Source: Spirochaetaceae bacterium (GTDB taxonomy: Bacteria; Spirochaetota; Spirochaetia; DSM-27196; PWMO01). Taken from it: DNA of 53,427 nt. The notes under the pieces were generated by a model. That model did not search any database, was not told the DNA's origin, and saw only the letters and a list, made by a program, of their open reading frames with translations. Shown in pieces: positions 34,410 through 43,295 of this stretch. How positions within the stretch are numbered: position 1 is the first letter of the stretch; each line of letters opens with the position of its first letter. A program made the position numbers and the translations under genes. Where the stretch lies: contig REDM01000174.1 in assembly GCA_007693485.1 (NCBI GenBank), positions 1 through 53,427 of the forward strand. Direction: 5' to 3'.

Positions 34410-35963
34410 ATGATATGGAACAAGCGAACACTCACAACGGGAATTATCGCTCTGCTCCTGGTGCTCGTTGGGTTTGCAGCAGGATGGAGATCCGGCGGCT
34501 CCAGCGACCACACCAAATCTCCAGGCGAGCAGGCGCTTCACCATCAGACGGTATCGGGAAGCCAGAGTGTGGACCGGCCGCCCGCGGCACAAGCTGCCCA
34601 GCGACCGCTCCCCGCAGCGCCCGGCGCTGCACCCATGTCGTTTCGCGGCGTCGCCCAGAATGTGCTTCCCGTAGTGGTAGAGATCAACACCGTCGAAGTC
34701 GTGCGTCAGCAGGTTCCACGATTTCAGTCACCGTTTGACTTTTTCTTTGGCCCACGGTCACCACAGCAGCAACAACAGCAGCCTGAAGAGCGGGAGTTTC
34801 GACGCCCCGGCCTTGGATCCGGTGTCATCGTCCAGCGCGAAGGAAATTCAGTCTACGTGATTACCAATAACCATGTCGTGGGCCAGGCCGGCGAGATCAG
34901 CCTGCGGCTCTACGACGGCCGAGAATTCTCCGCCGAAACCGTAGGACGCGATCCCCGCACCGACCTTGCACTCGTCAAGTTTGAGACATCCGACGAGGTG
35001 CCGATCGCGCGGCTTGGCGATTCCGACGATCTCTACGTGGGGGACTGGGTGCTGGCGGTAGGAAACCCCTTTGGGTTCGAATCCACCGTCACCGCGGGCA
35101 TCGTCAGCGCGCTCGGCCGCCGACCGCAGCCCGGTTCGCCCATCGCCGGGTTCACCGACTTTATCCAGACCGACGCGTCGATCAACCCCGGTAACTCCGG
35201 CGGTGCCCTCGCCGATATGGATGGGAATATCGTGGGCATCAACACCTGGATCGCGTCCCGATCGGGCGGAAGCGTGGGCCTGGGTTTTGCCATTCCCATC
35301 AACACTGCGCGTCGCGCGATCACCGACTTCATCGAGATTGGGCAGGTTGTATACGGTTGGCTCGGTGTATCGATTGGAGACGTGAGCCCGCAGGCGATGC
35401 CGGGCCTGGATGAGGATCTCGGCGTTGCCGGACGACAGGGCGCGCTGGTGATGAGCGTGCACCGTGGATCTCCCGCGGCTCGGGGAGGCATTCGTCCCGG
35501 TGACTTCGTGACCCAGATCGACAATACCCGCATCACCGACGCGACGCAGATGACCCGCGTGGTCGGAAACCTTCCGCCCGGTCGCCAGACCGCTTTTCGG
35601 TTGATCCGGAACGGGCAGGAGCGCACCGTGAACGTGACCCTCGATCGCCGCGGTACCGAAGAGCAGGTAGCCGACGGAAGTCAGATCTGGCCCGGCATGA
35701 CCATCGCCCCGCTGACCGACACGTTGCGGCAGGCGAGAAACATCGGTGACGATGTCGAAGGTCTGCTCATCCTGAACGTGGTTCCCGAATCGCCTGCAGC
35801 CATCGCAGGACTGCGACCCGGTGACGTCATATCCCAGGTGGGAGACAGTCACGTACGTACTGCCCGCGAGTTCTACCGGGTGCTTTCGCAGGCGCGAGGA
35901 GAGATTCTCTTCCGCGTGACACGCCAGGGCGTTCGGGTGGTAGCCGGAATGGACGCTCTGTGA
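34410..35963 (+). CDS. HtrA/DegP-family serine protease
   Basis: The product has 517 residues. An N-terminal membrane anchor (TGIIALLLVLVGFAAGW) is followed by a Pro/Ala/Gln-rich stretch that includes a Q6 run (119-124). The protease triad is His155 (TNNHVVG), Asp185 (TDLALVK) and Ser263 (NPGNSGGA). Two PDZ domains follow (about 310-405 and 430-515), as in DegP. It degrades or refolds damaged proteins in the periplasm. AAGGAGAGATGGAGG lies before the ATG. No heat-shock element such as CIRCE is visible. DnaJ follows after 113 bases, which suggests a protein-quality-control group. Confidence 0.95.
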   Translation: MIWNKRTLTTGIIALLLVLVGFAAGWRSGGSSDHTKSPGEQALHHQTVSGSQSVDRPPAAQAAQRPLPAAPGAAPMSFRGVAQNVLPVVVEINTVEVVRQQVPRFQSPFDFFFGPRSPQQQQQQPEEREFRRPGLGSGVIVQREGNSVYVITNNHVVGQAGEISLRLYDGREFSAETVGRDPRTDLALVKFETSDEVPIARLGDSDDLYVGDWVLAVGNPFGFESTVTAGIVSALGRRPQPGSPIAGFTDFIQTDASINPGNSGGALADMDGNIVGINTWIASRSGGSVGLGFAIPINTARRAITDFIEIGQVVYGWLGVSIGDVSPQAMPGLDEDLGVAGRQGALVMSVHRGSPAARGGIRPGDFVTQIDNTRITDATQMTRVVGNLPPGRQTAFRLIRNGQERTVNVTLDRRGTEEQVADGSQIWPGMTIAPLTDTLRQARNIGDDVEGLLILNVVPESPAAIAGLRPGDVISQVGDSHVRTAREFYRVLSQARGEILFRVTRQGVRVVAGMDAL

Positions 35964-35988
35964 TTCAATTGAGCCGGTGATGAAAACT

Positions 35989-36016
35989 GGGTGCGGACCA
36001 TACGGGTGCCGCACCC
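35989..36016 (+). terminator. Hairpin after htrA
   Basis: GGGTGCGG (35989-35996) pairs with CCGCACCC (36009-36016) around a 12-base loop, 26 bases after the htrA stop. No T run follows, so termination is uncertain; it may mark an RNA processing point between htrA and dnaJ. Confidence 0.4.
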
Positions 36017-36076
36017 ACACGGTAGTCGAGAAGCGCCGTATGTGAAGCACACAGCAATGAGGCACGAGAGAAACAG

Positions 36077-37099
36077 ATGGCGGTAAAATTTCACGATTAC
36101 TATAAGACCCTGGGAATCGAGCGCGGTGCCTCTCCCGAACAGGTGCAGGCAGCCTATCGCAAACTCGCCCGAACGTGGCATCCCGATGTCAACAAGAGCC
36201 CCAACGCGGAAAAGAAGTTCAAGGAGATCTCTGAGGCGTACGAGGTTCTGAAAGACCCGGAGAAACGAAAGCGCTATGACACGCTTGGGGCAAACTGGCA
36301 GGCCGGTGATGAGTTTCGGCCGCCTCCGGGATGGGAGGGATTCTCTTCCGGCGGCCGAAGCGGCGGGCCGTCCTTTCACTTCAAAGGGTTTGACGGAAAC
36401 GAATCGTTTGACTTCTTCTCCGGCGGATTCAGCGACTTCTTTGAGACGATGTTCGGTGGTTCTGGTGCAGGTCGGAGCGGCGGCCCCGGCCGCAGCGGAA
36501 CCGGAGATCCATCGCGTGGTCCGTCGCGCGGAGCACGTTCCGGTCCGGAACCCGATCCCGAAGCCGAGGTGGCCATGTCGCTGGAAGAGGCGTACCGAGG
36601 CGGCCGCAGAACCCTCACCCTGACGGTCGATGAACCCGGCCCCGGCGGGGTAATGCAGCGTCACCAGAAAAACTATGAGGTCACGATCCCGCCGGGAATC
36701 GCGGACGGAAAGCGGCTCCGTCTGGCCGGTGAAGGAGGGATGCGCAGGGATGGAACGGCGGCCGACCTCTTCCTGCGGATCCGCATCAATCCACACCCAC
36801 GCTTTCGCATCACCGGTTCCGATCTGGAGGCCGATCTTCCCGTGGCGCCGTGGGAGGCCGCGCTCGGCGCCAAGGTCGCCGCCCGCCTCCCCAACGGAAG
36901 CGCAACGGTTACCGTGCCGGCGGGCAGTCAGGCGGGAAAGCGCCTGCGGCTCAAGGGAAAGGGGCTGCGTACCGACGGCGACACCCGGGGAGACCTTTAC
37001 CTGATGATAACCATCCGCATACCCGAAACCCTCAGCGACCGCGAGCGAAGTTTGTTTGAAGAGCTTGCAAAAGTCTCTGACTACGACCCGAGGAAATGA
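36077..37099 (+). CDS. DnaJ-class co-chaperone, CbpA type
   Basis: The product has 340 residues. The J domain (about 6-72) carries the HPD motif in RTWHPDVNKSP that stimulates DnaK ATPase. A Gly/Phe/Ser-rich linker follows (about 80-155). The C-terminal peptide-binding domains I and II (about 165-335) are present, but the cysteine-rich zinc finger of DnaJ is absent, as in CbpA. GRRTLTLTV and VTIPPGIADGKRLRLAGEG are typical. It should deliver substrates to a DnaK encoded elsewhere. Its stop is 2 bases before the ATG of a 30-residue gene. Confidence 0.9.
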   Translation: MAVKFHDYYKTLGIERGASPEQVQAAYRKLARTWHPDVNKSPNAEKKFKEISEAYEVLKDPEKRKRYDTLGANWQAGDEFRPPPGWEGFSSGGRSGGPSFHFKGFDGNESFDFFSGGFSDFFETMFGGSGAGRSGGPGRSGTGDPSRGPSRGARSGPEPDPEAEVAMSLEEAYRGGRRTLTLTVDEPGPGGVMQRHQKNYEVTIPPGIADGKRLRLAGEGGMRRDGTAADLFLRIRINPHPRFRITGSDLEADLPVAPWEAALGAKVAARLPNGSATVTVPAGSQAGKRLRLKGKGLRTDGDTRGDLYLMITIRIPETLSDRERSLFEELAKVSDYDPRK

Positions 37100-37101
37100 T
37101 C

Positions 37102-37194
37102 ATGTCCGTCAGACACCGCACATACGAACATCGCCCCGTCGACGCCCACCCCCAGAATTGTCACTGTTGCGGCGCACGAGGAGAACAACCGTGA
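37102..37194 (+). CDS. Candidate 30-residue Cys/His-rich peptide
   Basis: A short open frame starts 2 bases after the dnaJ-like stop, has GAGGA at the right distance, and ends in a TGA that overlaps the GTG start of the SDR gene (GTGA at 37191-37194). The peptide contains NCHCCGARGE, a cluster of three Cys and one His that could bind a metal. Its exact fit between two genes, with stop/start coupling, argues that it is translated. I know of no homologue. Confidence 0.5.
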   Translation: MSVRHRTYEHRPVDAHPQNCHCCGARGEQP

Positions 37195-38012
37195 GTTATG
37201 ACCCAAACGGAAAAGTGGTACTGATTACTGGTTCGAGCAGGGGAATCGGACGGGAAACGGCGGTGCTGTTTGCCGAGCGTGGTGCCAAAATTGTGCTCAA
37301 CGGCCGAGACCCTGCTCGGCTTGCCGAAACCGTTGAGCGAATGCACAGCTTTGGTGACAGTGTGTGGTCATACCCTGCCGATGTGACCGACCCCGAGCAG
37401 TGCCGGGCGATGATTGATGCGGTAATCGCCCGATACGGTCGCCTCGACGTGCTTGTCAACAACGCGGGAGTCTCGATGCGGGGAGCCTTTGCCGATCTTG
37501 ATCCATCGGTGATCGATTCGGTTACTCGAGTGAACATCCTCGGCGCCGCCTATCCCACGCGTTTTGCCCTCTCGGCGCTGCGCGCGTCACGCGGGAGCGT
37601 GGTGTTTATCTCGAGTCTGGCGGGAGTGCGCGGGTTTGCCGGGGTATCGATCTATTCCGCGGCCAAGATGGCGCTGACGGGCCTCGCCGAATCGATTCAC
37701 GCCGAGCATCATTCTGACGGCGTTCACGCGGGAGTGCTGTTTCTCGCGTTCACGGAAAACGACCCCGACAAGACCATCATGGGTCCCGACGGCGCTCCGA
37801 TGCGCATTACGCGCAAGGCCTCAACCACTCAACGGCAGGCTGCCGAGGCGGTCTATCGGATGGTGGAGCGTCGCACACGCAAGACCTACCTCACGGCAAG
37901 CGGCAAGTACCTGGTCTTCATGCAGCGCCACTTCCCGTGGCTGACCGATGCCGTGATTCTGCGATCGAAGGGCTCGATCCACCGAGCGCGTCGGCAGAAC
38001 TCGTCTCAATAG
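37191..38012 (+). CDS. Short-chain dehydrogenase/reductase
   Basis: The product has 273 residues from a GTG with GAGGAG upstream. The NAD(P) motif is TGSSRGIG (13-20), NNAG follows in VLVNNAGVSMRG, and the catalytic set is Ser (FISSLAG), Tyr and Lys in YSAAK. The Arg after the glycine loop (SSRGIG and NGRDPAR) suggests NADP(H). Residues after 200 hold a short hydrophobic stretch. The substrate is unknown. It sits at the end of the HtrA-DnaJ group and converges with the amidohydrolase gene. Confidence 0.88.
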   Translation: MSYDPNGKVVLITGSSRGIGRETAVLFAERGAKIVLNGRDPARLAETVERMHSFGDSVWSYPADVTDPEQCRAMIDAVIARYGRLDVLVNNAGVSMRGAFADLDPSVIDSVTRVNILGAAYPTRFALSALRASRGSVVFISSLAGVRGFAGVSIYSAAKMALTGLAESIHAEHHSDGVHAGVLFLAFTENDPDKTIMGPDGAPMRITRKASTTQRQAAEAVYRMVERRTRKTYLTASGKYLVFMQRHFPWLTDAVILRSKGSIHRARRQNSSQ

Positions 38013-38035
38013 CGTTCTCCATACATCGCTACGCT

Positions 38036-39388
38036 CTACTGTTTCGTTGCCACGAGGCGACCGTCGCGGGCGACCACGCGGCCGTCGTGCAACACGACGC
38101 GCGGTGCGGCGTGTTCCGCCAGAGCATGATCAACGCGCGAAACCGGGTGAATCACCAGATCCGCACGCCCTCCGGGGCGAAGGCCGTACTCATCAAGGCC
38201 CACCACCCGAGCCGCGTGCACGCTGATCATGTCATAGAGCGTTTCGATGTCTTGCGGGGAGGTCATCCAGAGCAGGTGGGCGGCGAGAAAGGCGACCTCC
38301 AGCATGTTGTTACGGCCAAAGGGGTAGTAGGCATCGAAGACGTCGTCCTGCCCCAGGGCGACGGGGATTCCCGCCGCCAGAAGGTCTCCAACCCGTGCGT
38401 GCAGAGGGCCGGTGTGCGGATCGCTGACCACTCCAATACCGGCGCGCGACAAAAGTGCACACAATTTCCGAAAATACGGCTCGGCGTAGAGATGCATCGC
38501 TCGCGCGTGCTGGGCGGTAACCCTGCCCTGCCAGCCGATGTCGGCCACTTTCGTGGCGAGCATCTCAAGCGTGCGAAGCCCCGCGTCCCCGGCATCATCC
38601 ACCAGCATGGAGATATCGCGGTCGTACTCCCGGGCCAGATCGCACATGCGCTCCACGTGGGCGAGTGCGTCGGCGTCGGTGAACTCGATCCACGGAATCC
38701 CTCCAACTACATCTGCACCAAGTTCGAGCGCCTCACGTATCAGCTCTTCGGCCCCCGGATCCCGAATCAGGCCATCCTGGGGGAAGGCCACCACGTCGAT
38801 CCGGATTGAGTCACGATACCGATCGCGCACGGCCATTACGCCCTTCACCCCCTCGAGTCGCGCGCTGGTATCGGTATCGGCAAAGGCGCGGATGTATCCG
38901 GTGCCGTACACAATTGCCCGCTCGACGGCGCGTGCCGCATTCTCCGCGACCCGCTCGGATCGGTAGTCTTTCTTGATGGCAGCGGCGGCCTCGATCGCGC
39001 TCATCGCCCCGCCCATACCGGCGGCATGATAGTCCTTCAGCGCAGCGTCGCCGAGCTGATCGAGAGTGTAGACCTTGCAGAGGTGCAGATGGCCGTTCAC
39101 GAATGCCTCGGTGACCAGCCCGCCCTCGGCGTCGATTTCGACAGGTGCGTCCGGTTTCTTCACTGCGTTCGCCGCCGAGTCCTGACGCGCCGGCGAATCC
39201 CGAATTACGCCGTCTTCCGGCACGATCTCGGCGATGCGGCCCGCATGAATCCGGACCTGGTGCCGGCCCTCCGCGTGGCGGAGCGTGGCGTTTCGGATGA
39301 TGAGGGGGGATACGTCGAGTTTCATGGAGTGAACGGAACGTGCCGCTTTGGGGCCGGTGGGCGATATCTGGTTTGCTTCATTGCTCAT
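38036..39388 (-). CDS. Cytosine deaminase-like amidohydrolase lacking two key residues
   Basis: The product has 450 residues and aligns along its length with CodA. The metal pair HLH (His100, His102), VTAQHARAMH (His294) and GQDDVFDAYYPFG (Asp348) are kept. In CodA the sequence HCDEIDD supplies a metal-ligand histidine and the catalytic glutamate; here the same place reads LVDDAGD (262-268), so His becomes Leu262 and Glu becomes Asp265. The rest of the aligned helix is similar. It may use a different metal arrangement and substrate, or be inactive. GGAGG lies 5 bases before the ATG, at the end of the dus gene, so the two are coupled. Confidence 0.8.
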   Translation of the reverse strand: MSNEANQISPTGPKAARSVHSMKLDVSPLIIRNATLRHAEGRHQVRIHAGRIAEIVPEDGVIRDSPARQDSAANAVKKPDAPVEIDAEGGLVTEAFVNGHLHLCKVYTLDQLGDAALKDYHAAGMGGAMSAIEAAAAIKKDYRSERVAENAARAVERAIVYGTGYIRAFADTDTSARLEGVKGVMAVRDRYRDSIRIDVVAFPQDGLIRDPGAEELIREALELGADVVGGIPWIEFTDADALAHVERMCDLAREYDRDISMLVDDAGDAGLRTLEMLATKVADIGWQGRVTAQHARAMHLYAEPYFRKLCALLSRAGIGVVSDPHTGPLHARVGDLLAAGIPVALGQDDVFDAYYPFGRNNMLEVAFLAAHLLWMTSPQDIETLYDMISVHAARVVGLDEYGLRPGGRADLVIHPVSRVDHALAEHAAPRVVLHDGRVVARDGRLVATKQ

Positions 39389-40390
39389 TCATCCCTCCAT
39401 TCCGGATGGTGCAGGTTGAGATGGTGTCCGGCTTCCGCTCGCACCGCCCAATACGCTGCGGACGTGTGTGACGATTTCCGGATATCCGGCCATCGCGTGC
39501 ACCTGGGCGGCTGGACGTGCGCCAAACGGCATATCGGCCAGAAAGTATCCGTGAAATCGCCGGGCGCGGGTATGGTGGAACTCCGGCGGCTGGTATCGCT
39601 CCAGGAGCTGATGGAATCGCTCCGCCACCGCAGCCCGGTCCACCTCCTCGTGAGAGCCGGCGCGAATATCGCGGAAAATCCACGGCCGGGATACGGCACT
39701 GCGGCCGATCATCACCCCGGCTACCCCGGTGCTGACCGCGGCGTGATAATCCGCGATCGTGCGCACATCACCGTTACCCAGCACCGGAATCGGAAGCTCG
39801 CGCGCGAACCGTTCGATCATCGCCCACCGAGCCGGCCTGGCGTACCCTTCCTTCATGCGCCGCGGGTGAATGGTGAGAAAATCCGCCCCGCCGGCAGCCA
39901 GCCGGTGAGCGAGTGAGAGGGTCTCGTCGGGTTCCTCCCCCTCGCCCAGGCGCAGCTTCACCGAAACGGTGCGTTCGGCGGGAACCGCTTCGCGCAGCCG
40001 CGCAACCAGATCGTACGCGCGATCAGGATCGGCCGTCCATGCGATGCCGCCGCCCGCCTTGCGGATATGGGGTGCGCTGCACCCGAAGTTAATATCGATC
40101 CCCGCGCAGTCAAGCCGACCGATCTGCCGCGCCGCCTCAACGATCCGATCGGCCTGCTTGCCGATGAGCTGGAAAACGAGCCGCGCGGGATCGGGCGCGG
40201 TCTCGACGTACCACGACTCAAACGATGTCCCGCCGAGAAACGCCTCTGCGCTGATCATTTCGCTGAACAGCAGGTCGCATCCCCCAAACTCGTGCACCAG
40301 TGTCCGAAATCCCGCGTGACCGAGCGTCGCCATGGGCGCGAGGGCGAGAATGGGCCGAGGTTCAGAGGCAACAATCGACGGCAGCGGCAT
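39389..40390 (-). CDS. tRNA-dihydrouridine synthase family protein
   Basis: The product has 333 residues. The FMN-binding TIM barrel is seen as LALAPMATLGHAGFRTLV (about 15-32), SEMISAEAF, then the catalytic cysteine in GIDINFGCSAPHIRKAGGGIAW. SVKLRLGEGE and PVLGNGDVRT complete the phosphate sites. It reduces uridine in tRNA D-loops with NADPH. The site is that of a Dus protein of bacterial type, though INFGC is usually NMGCP. The C-terminus ends in a low-complexity tail that also carries the ribosome-binding site of the downstream gene. Confidence 0.87.
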   Translation of the reverse strand: MPLPSIVASEPRPILALAPMATLGHAGFRTLVHEFGGCDLLFSEMISAEAFLGGTSFESWYVETAPDPARLVFQLIGKQADRIVEAARQIGRLDCAGIDINFGCSAPHIRKAGGGIAWTADPDRAYDLVARLREAVPAERTVSVKLRLGEGEEPDETLSLAHRLAAGGADFLTIHPRRMKEGYARPARWAMIERFARELPIPVLGNGDVRTIADYHAAVSTGVAGVMIGRSAVSRPWIFRDIRAGSHEEVDRAAVAERFHQLLERYQPPEFHHTRARRFHGYFLADMPFGARPAAQVHAMAGYPEIVTHVRSVLGGASGSRTPSQPAPSGMEG

Positions 40391-40485
40391 GGGGTCTCCA
40401 GTCGATCCAGCATAGCGACGGTTTCACCGGTTGTCGAGGGGTGGGACTTTTCTCACGCCGGGATTTGCGCGATACTACCCGCATC

Positions 40486-41133
40486 ATGACCTCGAACCAG
40501 CGTTCTGTCTCGTTTGCCGGCTCTGTATTTCAGCTCGATCCGTCTGGTGCCCTGTACTGGCCCGACCAGCGTCTTCTGGTTGTGGCAGACCTTCACCTTG
40601 GGCGCCGGGATGCGCCGCAGACCGCGGACGCGGCGGAACGGTCGCCGGATACGGCCATTCTGCGGCGGCTCTCGCGGCTGGTACGCGATTGTGCTGCAGA
40701 GCGATTGCTGGTACTGGGGGATCTGGTGCACGGCGCCTCGGCGGTTACGCCCGACCTGATCCGGCTGGTGGCCGAGTGGCGAAAGACCGTGGCTGCCGAG
40801 GTTTTGCTGGTCCGCGGAAACTACGATCATCTCTCGGCACCGGTACTGAATCGATGGGACGTGGAGCCCGCCGGCGACGTGGTTACCGTGGGCTCGGTGC
40901 GCTTCCGTCACAAACCGGGCACTCGCCGCAGCGAACCGGAGATCTGTGGTCACCTCCACCCCTGCGTCCGGCTTCCCGCAACTCCGGAAGCACCGGCGCT
41001 GCCCTGCTTTGTGATGGAGTCCAACCTGCTGCTCATGCCTTCTTTTGGCAGCCATCAGGACGGATACGAAATCCTCGAGAAGGACGCGCGGACGTTTTTT
41101 GTGCTGTGCGACGGCGAAGTTCGGACGATATAG
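40486..41133 (+). CDS. Metallophosphoesterase, PdeM-like
   Basis: The product has 215 residues. The calcineurin-like core is complete: VVADLHLGR (about 33-41), VLGDLVHG, LVRGNYDH and ICGHLHPC. Length and order match PdeM, the phosphoesterase found near ATP-dependent ligase and helicase genes in DNA-repair islands. No ligase is seen here, but the mutasome cassette begins 100 bases downstream, so a DNA-repair role is plausible. An earlier in-frame ATG at 40300 lies inside the divergent dus gene and is not used. Confidence 0.83.
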   Translation: MTSNQRSVSFAGSVFQLDPSGALYWPDQRLLVVADLHLGRRDAPQTADAAERSPDTAILRRLSRLVRDCAAERLLVLGDLVHGASAVTPDLIRLVAEWRKTVAAEVLLVRGNYDHLSAPVLNRWDVEPAGDVVTVGSVRFRHKPGTRRSEPEICGHLHPCVRLPATPEAPALPCFVMESNLLLMPSFGSHQDGYEILEKDARTFFVLCDGEVRTI

Positions 41134-41187
41134 CAGTAATCAGCTGGTCTGCCGACCGCCAAAAAATGCACACGCTTTGGAACACCC

Positions 41188-41216
41188 TTGACAGCTATAC
41201 ATTTGTATAGTATTCC
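41188..41216 (+). promoter_or_regulatory. Promoter of the mutasome cassette with palindromic (SOS-type) operator
   Basis: TTGACA (41188-41193), 17-base spacer and TATTCC (41211-41216). The spacer is filled by CTATACA-TT-TGTATAG (41195-41210), a perfect inverted repeat. imuA-imuB-dnaE2 cassettes are normally under LexA, so this is the likely LexA box of this organism. Confidence 0.65.
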
Positions 41217-41233
41217 TGTCGAGGAGTTCTTGC

Positions 41234-41884
41234 ATGCCACCCCGCGGAGTTCGAAGCGCCACTACTCTCACCTCTGAACATTCACCGGCTGCTGACCGTC
41301 CCGGCTGGAATTTTGCCGAGCTCTGCGGCCGCATCTGCGAGGTGCACCCAGCCGAGGCCGCATCAGACACAACCGCATCGCACGCTTCGGCCGTACTGAC
41401 CGCCGCTGTTCGTCTCATTGTGGAAGCCCACACGCGGGGGGAACCCGTTGCGTGGATTTCGGCGGGATCGCCGCTTTTTTTCCCGCCGGACGCCGAAGCA
41501 AACGGGGTCGATCTCGACGGGGTGGTGGTGATCCGCCTTTCCGAAGGGCGAAACGCCGCCGTGGCCGCCGATCAACTGGTTCGCTGTGGCGCCTTCGGGC
41601 TTGTTGTCATTGATTTCACCACCGTTACCCCATCCATCCCCGACGGCATTCTGGGACGTCTCGCCGGTCTGGCGCGCGGGAACTCGGTACTGGTACTCTT
41701 TCTCTGCGCCTCCGGTGGCGACCACTCCGCGCTCGGTTCCATGGTGTCGCTGCGAGCCTCGGCGCGCAGCCGCAGTGGTGTCGAGGGTGGGTTTCTTCTG
41801 GAAATCAGGGCGGAAAAGGACAAGAAACGGGGACATTCCTGGGATTGGACGGAGGCTGGACATGGTCCGCCCGGCCTGTCTTGA
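41234..41884 (+). CDS. ImuA-like protein (SulA/RecA-like mutasome component)
   Basis: The product has 216 residues. I assign it by position just before imuB and dnaE2 and by weak features of the RecA-like fold: VAWISAGSPLFFPPDAEANGVDLDGVVVIRL and ADQLVRCGAFGLVVIDF, the ImuA central strands. A Walker A motif is not visible, as is common in ImuA. In other bacteria ImuA, ImuB and DnaE2 (ImuC) together carry out mutagenic bypass of DNA damage. GAGGAG lies ahead of the ATG, and its end overlaps the start of imuB by 23 bases. Confidence 0.78.
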   Translation: MPPRGVRSATTLTSEHSPAADRPGWNFAELCGRICEVHPAEAASDTTASHASAVLTAAVRLIVEAHTRGEPVAWISAGSPLFFPPDAEANGVDLDGVVVIRLSEGRNAAVAADQLVRCGAFGLVVIDFTTVTPSIPDGILGRLAGLARGNSVLVLFLCASGGDHSALGSMVSLRASARSRSGVEGGFLLEIRAEKDKKRGHSWDWTEAGHGPPGLS

Positions 41885-43292
41885 TATCGTTCGCTTGCCG
41901 CTTCAGATCGTGCTGAACCGCAACCCGGAGTGGAAGGAGCGTCCCGTCGCCGTGGTGAGCGAAGACGCGCCGCTGGGAGCGGTGCTCTTCACAAACCGGG
42001 TGGCCGAGCAGGCTGGAGTGCAGCGCGGTCTGCGCTACGCCGCGGCGCTCTCGATCTGCCCCGCCCTTCACGGCAGCGTCGTTGGAGATACTGAGATCCA
42101 GAATGCCATTGACTCCCTCGTCTCGCTGCTGCAGCGCTTTACCCCCCACGTGGAAGAGTGTGCCTTCGATCCAGGGGCACTCTGGCTGGACGCGCACGGC
42201 CTCGAAGCGCTCTACGGCAGCGTCTCCGAGTGGGCCCTGACGGTTCGGGCGGCGGTCCGGGGACAGGGCTATTTTTCGCGGATCTGTGTCGGCTACAGCC
42301 GCTTCGGAAGCTACGCGGGCGCCAAGCGGGCGGTTCGCGGCTTTCAGAGCTCCGCCGAAGAGCGTCGCTGGGTTCGCGGGGCGCCGGTATCGCTTCTACC
42401 GCTGCCGACGGAGGTCGAGCAGCGACTCCAGCAGCTCGGCACCACCACGGTGGGCGAGTTCTGCGCCCTGCCGCGCGAAGGCATCCGCAGCCGATTTGGC
42501 ATGCAAACCGATGCGGTCTATCGCCTGGCAACCGAGCCGGAGGTGCTCCCGGTTCAAGGCGCTGACACGCCTTCGGCACTGCGCGCTCAGATGGTTCTCG
42601 ATTCCCCCCTCTCCTCGACAACCGCGCTTCTCTCCGCAATCGAGGGGCTGCTGCTCGACCTGCTCTCGCAGACGGTAGCCACGACGCAGCATATGCGCAG
42701 GATCGAGCTCGAACTTGACTGCGAAGACGGCTCCTGCCTTCGGGAAGCGCTGCAGCCCGCCACACCGAGCCGTGACGCGGCAGTCTGGCTTCGGCTCCTG
42801 CGACTGCGCTTCGAATCGGTGCAGACCGCGGCGCCTGTGCAGCGGATCACCGTGCACGTAGAGGCGGCAGCGGTGAACCAGCCGCAGAGTGAGCTCTTTT
42901 CGACAGCACCCAGACGGGACCGGGCGGCGGCCGCGCGGGCCTTCGCACTGCTTCGGGCCCGTTTCGGAAACAACGTGGTTTGCCGCATGGTACTGCAGCC
43001 CGAACACCGGCCCGATCGACGTTTTGTCCTTATGCCGCTCGATCAGTTGCAGCTACCGGCCCGCATTCGCCCGGCCGGGCTTCATCTCGTTCGCCGTATT
43101 CTGGATCAACCGGTTGAACTCGCGTCCCGTCGCGGTCTGCGTCCGGCAGCCGGACCCTTCGTGGTCTCGGGGAAATGGTGGGAGCAGGAGGCCGAGCGCC
43201 ACTACTACTACGCGTGGCGGGGGCGGCAGATTCTCTGGATCTATCACGACTGCGATACCAATCGATGGTTCATCCAGGGAGGCGTGGAGTAA
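41862..43292 (+). CDS. imuB: ImuB, Y-family polymerase-like mutasome protein
   Basis: The product has 476 residues. The start PACLDIVRLPLQIVLNRNPEWKERPVAVV and GMRYAAALSICP-like region (GLRYAAALSICPAL) are those of ImuB, which keeps the Y-polymerase fold with a helix-hairpin-helix (LQQLGTTTVGEFCALPREGIRSRFG, about 185-210) but has lost the catalytic acids. ImuB binds the beta clamp and recruits ImuA and DnaE2. GGAGG lies before the ATG at 41862, inside the end of imuA. Confidence 0.9.
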   Translation: MVRPACLDIVRLPLQIVLNRNPEWKERPVAVVSEDAPLGAVLFTNRVAEQAGVQRGLRYAAALSICPALHGSVVGDTEIQNAIDSLVSLLQRFTPHVEECAFDPGALWLDAHGLEALYGSVSEWALTVRAAVRGQGYFSRICVGYSRFGSYAGAKRAVRGFQSSAEERRWVRGAPVSLLPLPTEVEQRLQQLGTTTVGEFCALPREGIRSRFGMQTDAVYRLATEPEVLPVQGADTPSALRAQMVLDSPLSSTTALLSAIEGLLLDLLSQTVATTQHMRRIELELDCEDGSCLREALQPATPSRDAAVWLRLLRLRFESVQTAAPVQRITVHVEAAAVNQPQSELFSTAPRRDRAAAARAFALLRARFGNNVVCRMVLQPEHRPDRRFVLMPLDQLQLPARIRPAGLHLVRRILDQPVELASRRGLRPAAGPFVVSGKWWEQEAERHYYYAWRGRQILWIYHDCDTNRWFIQGGVE

Positions 43293-43295
43293 CCC

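Noticed and set aside
32591-34738. Plus-strand open frame of 715 codons opposite the MinD/ParA-like gene
   Set aside because: The translation is Arg/Pro/His-rich without motifs and runs through two real genes; the minus strand has a canonical Walker A.
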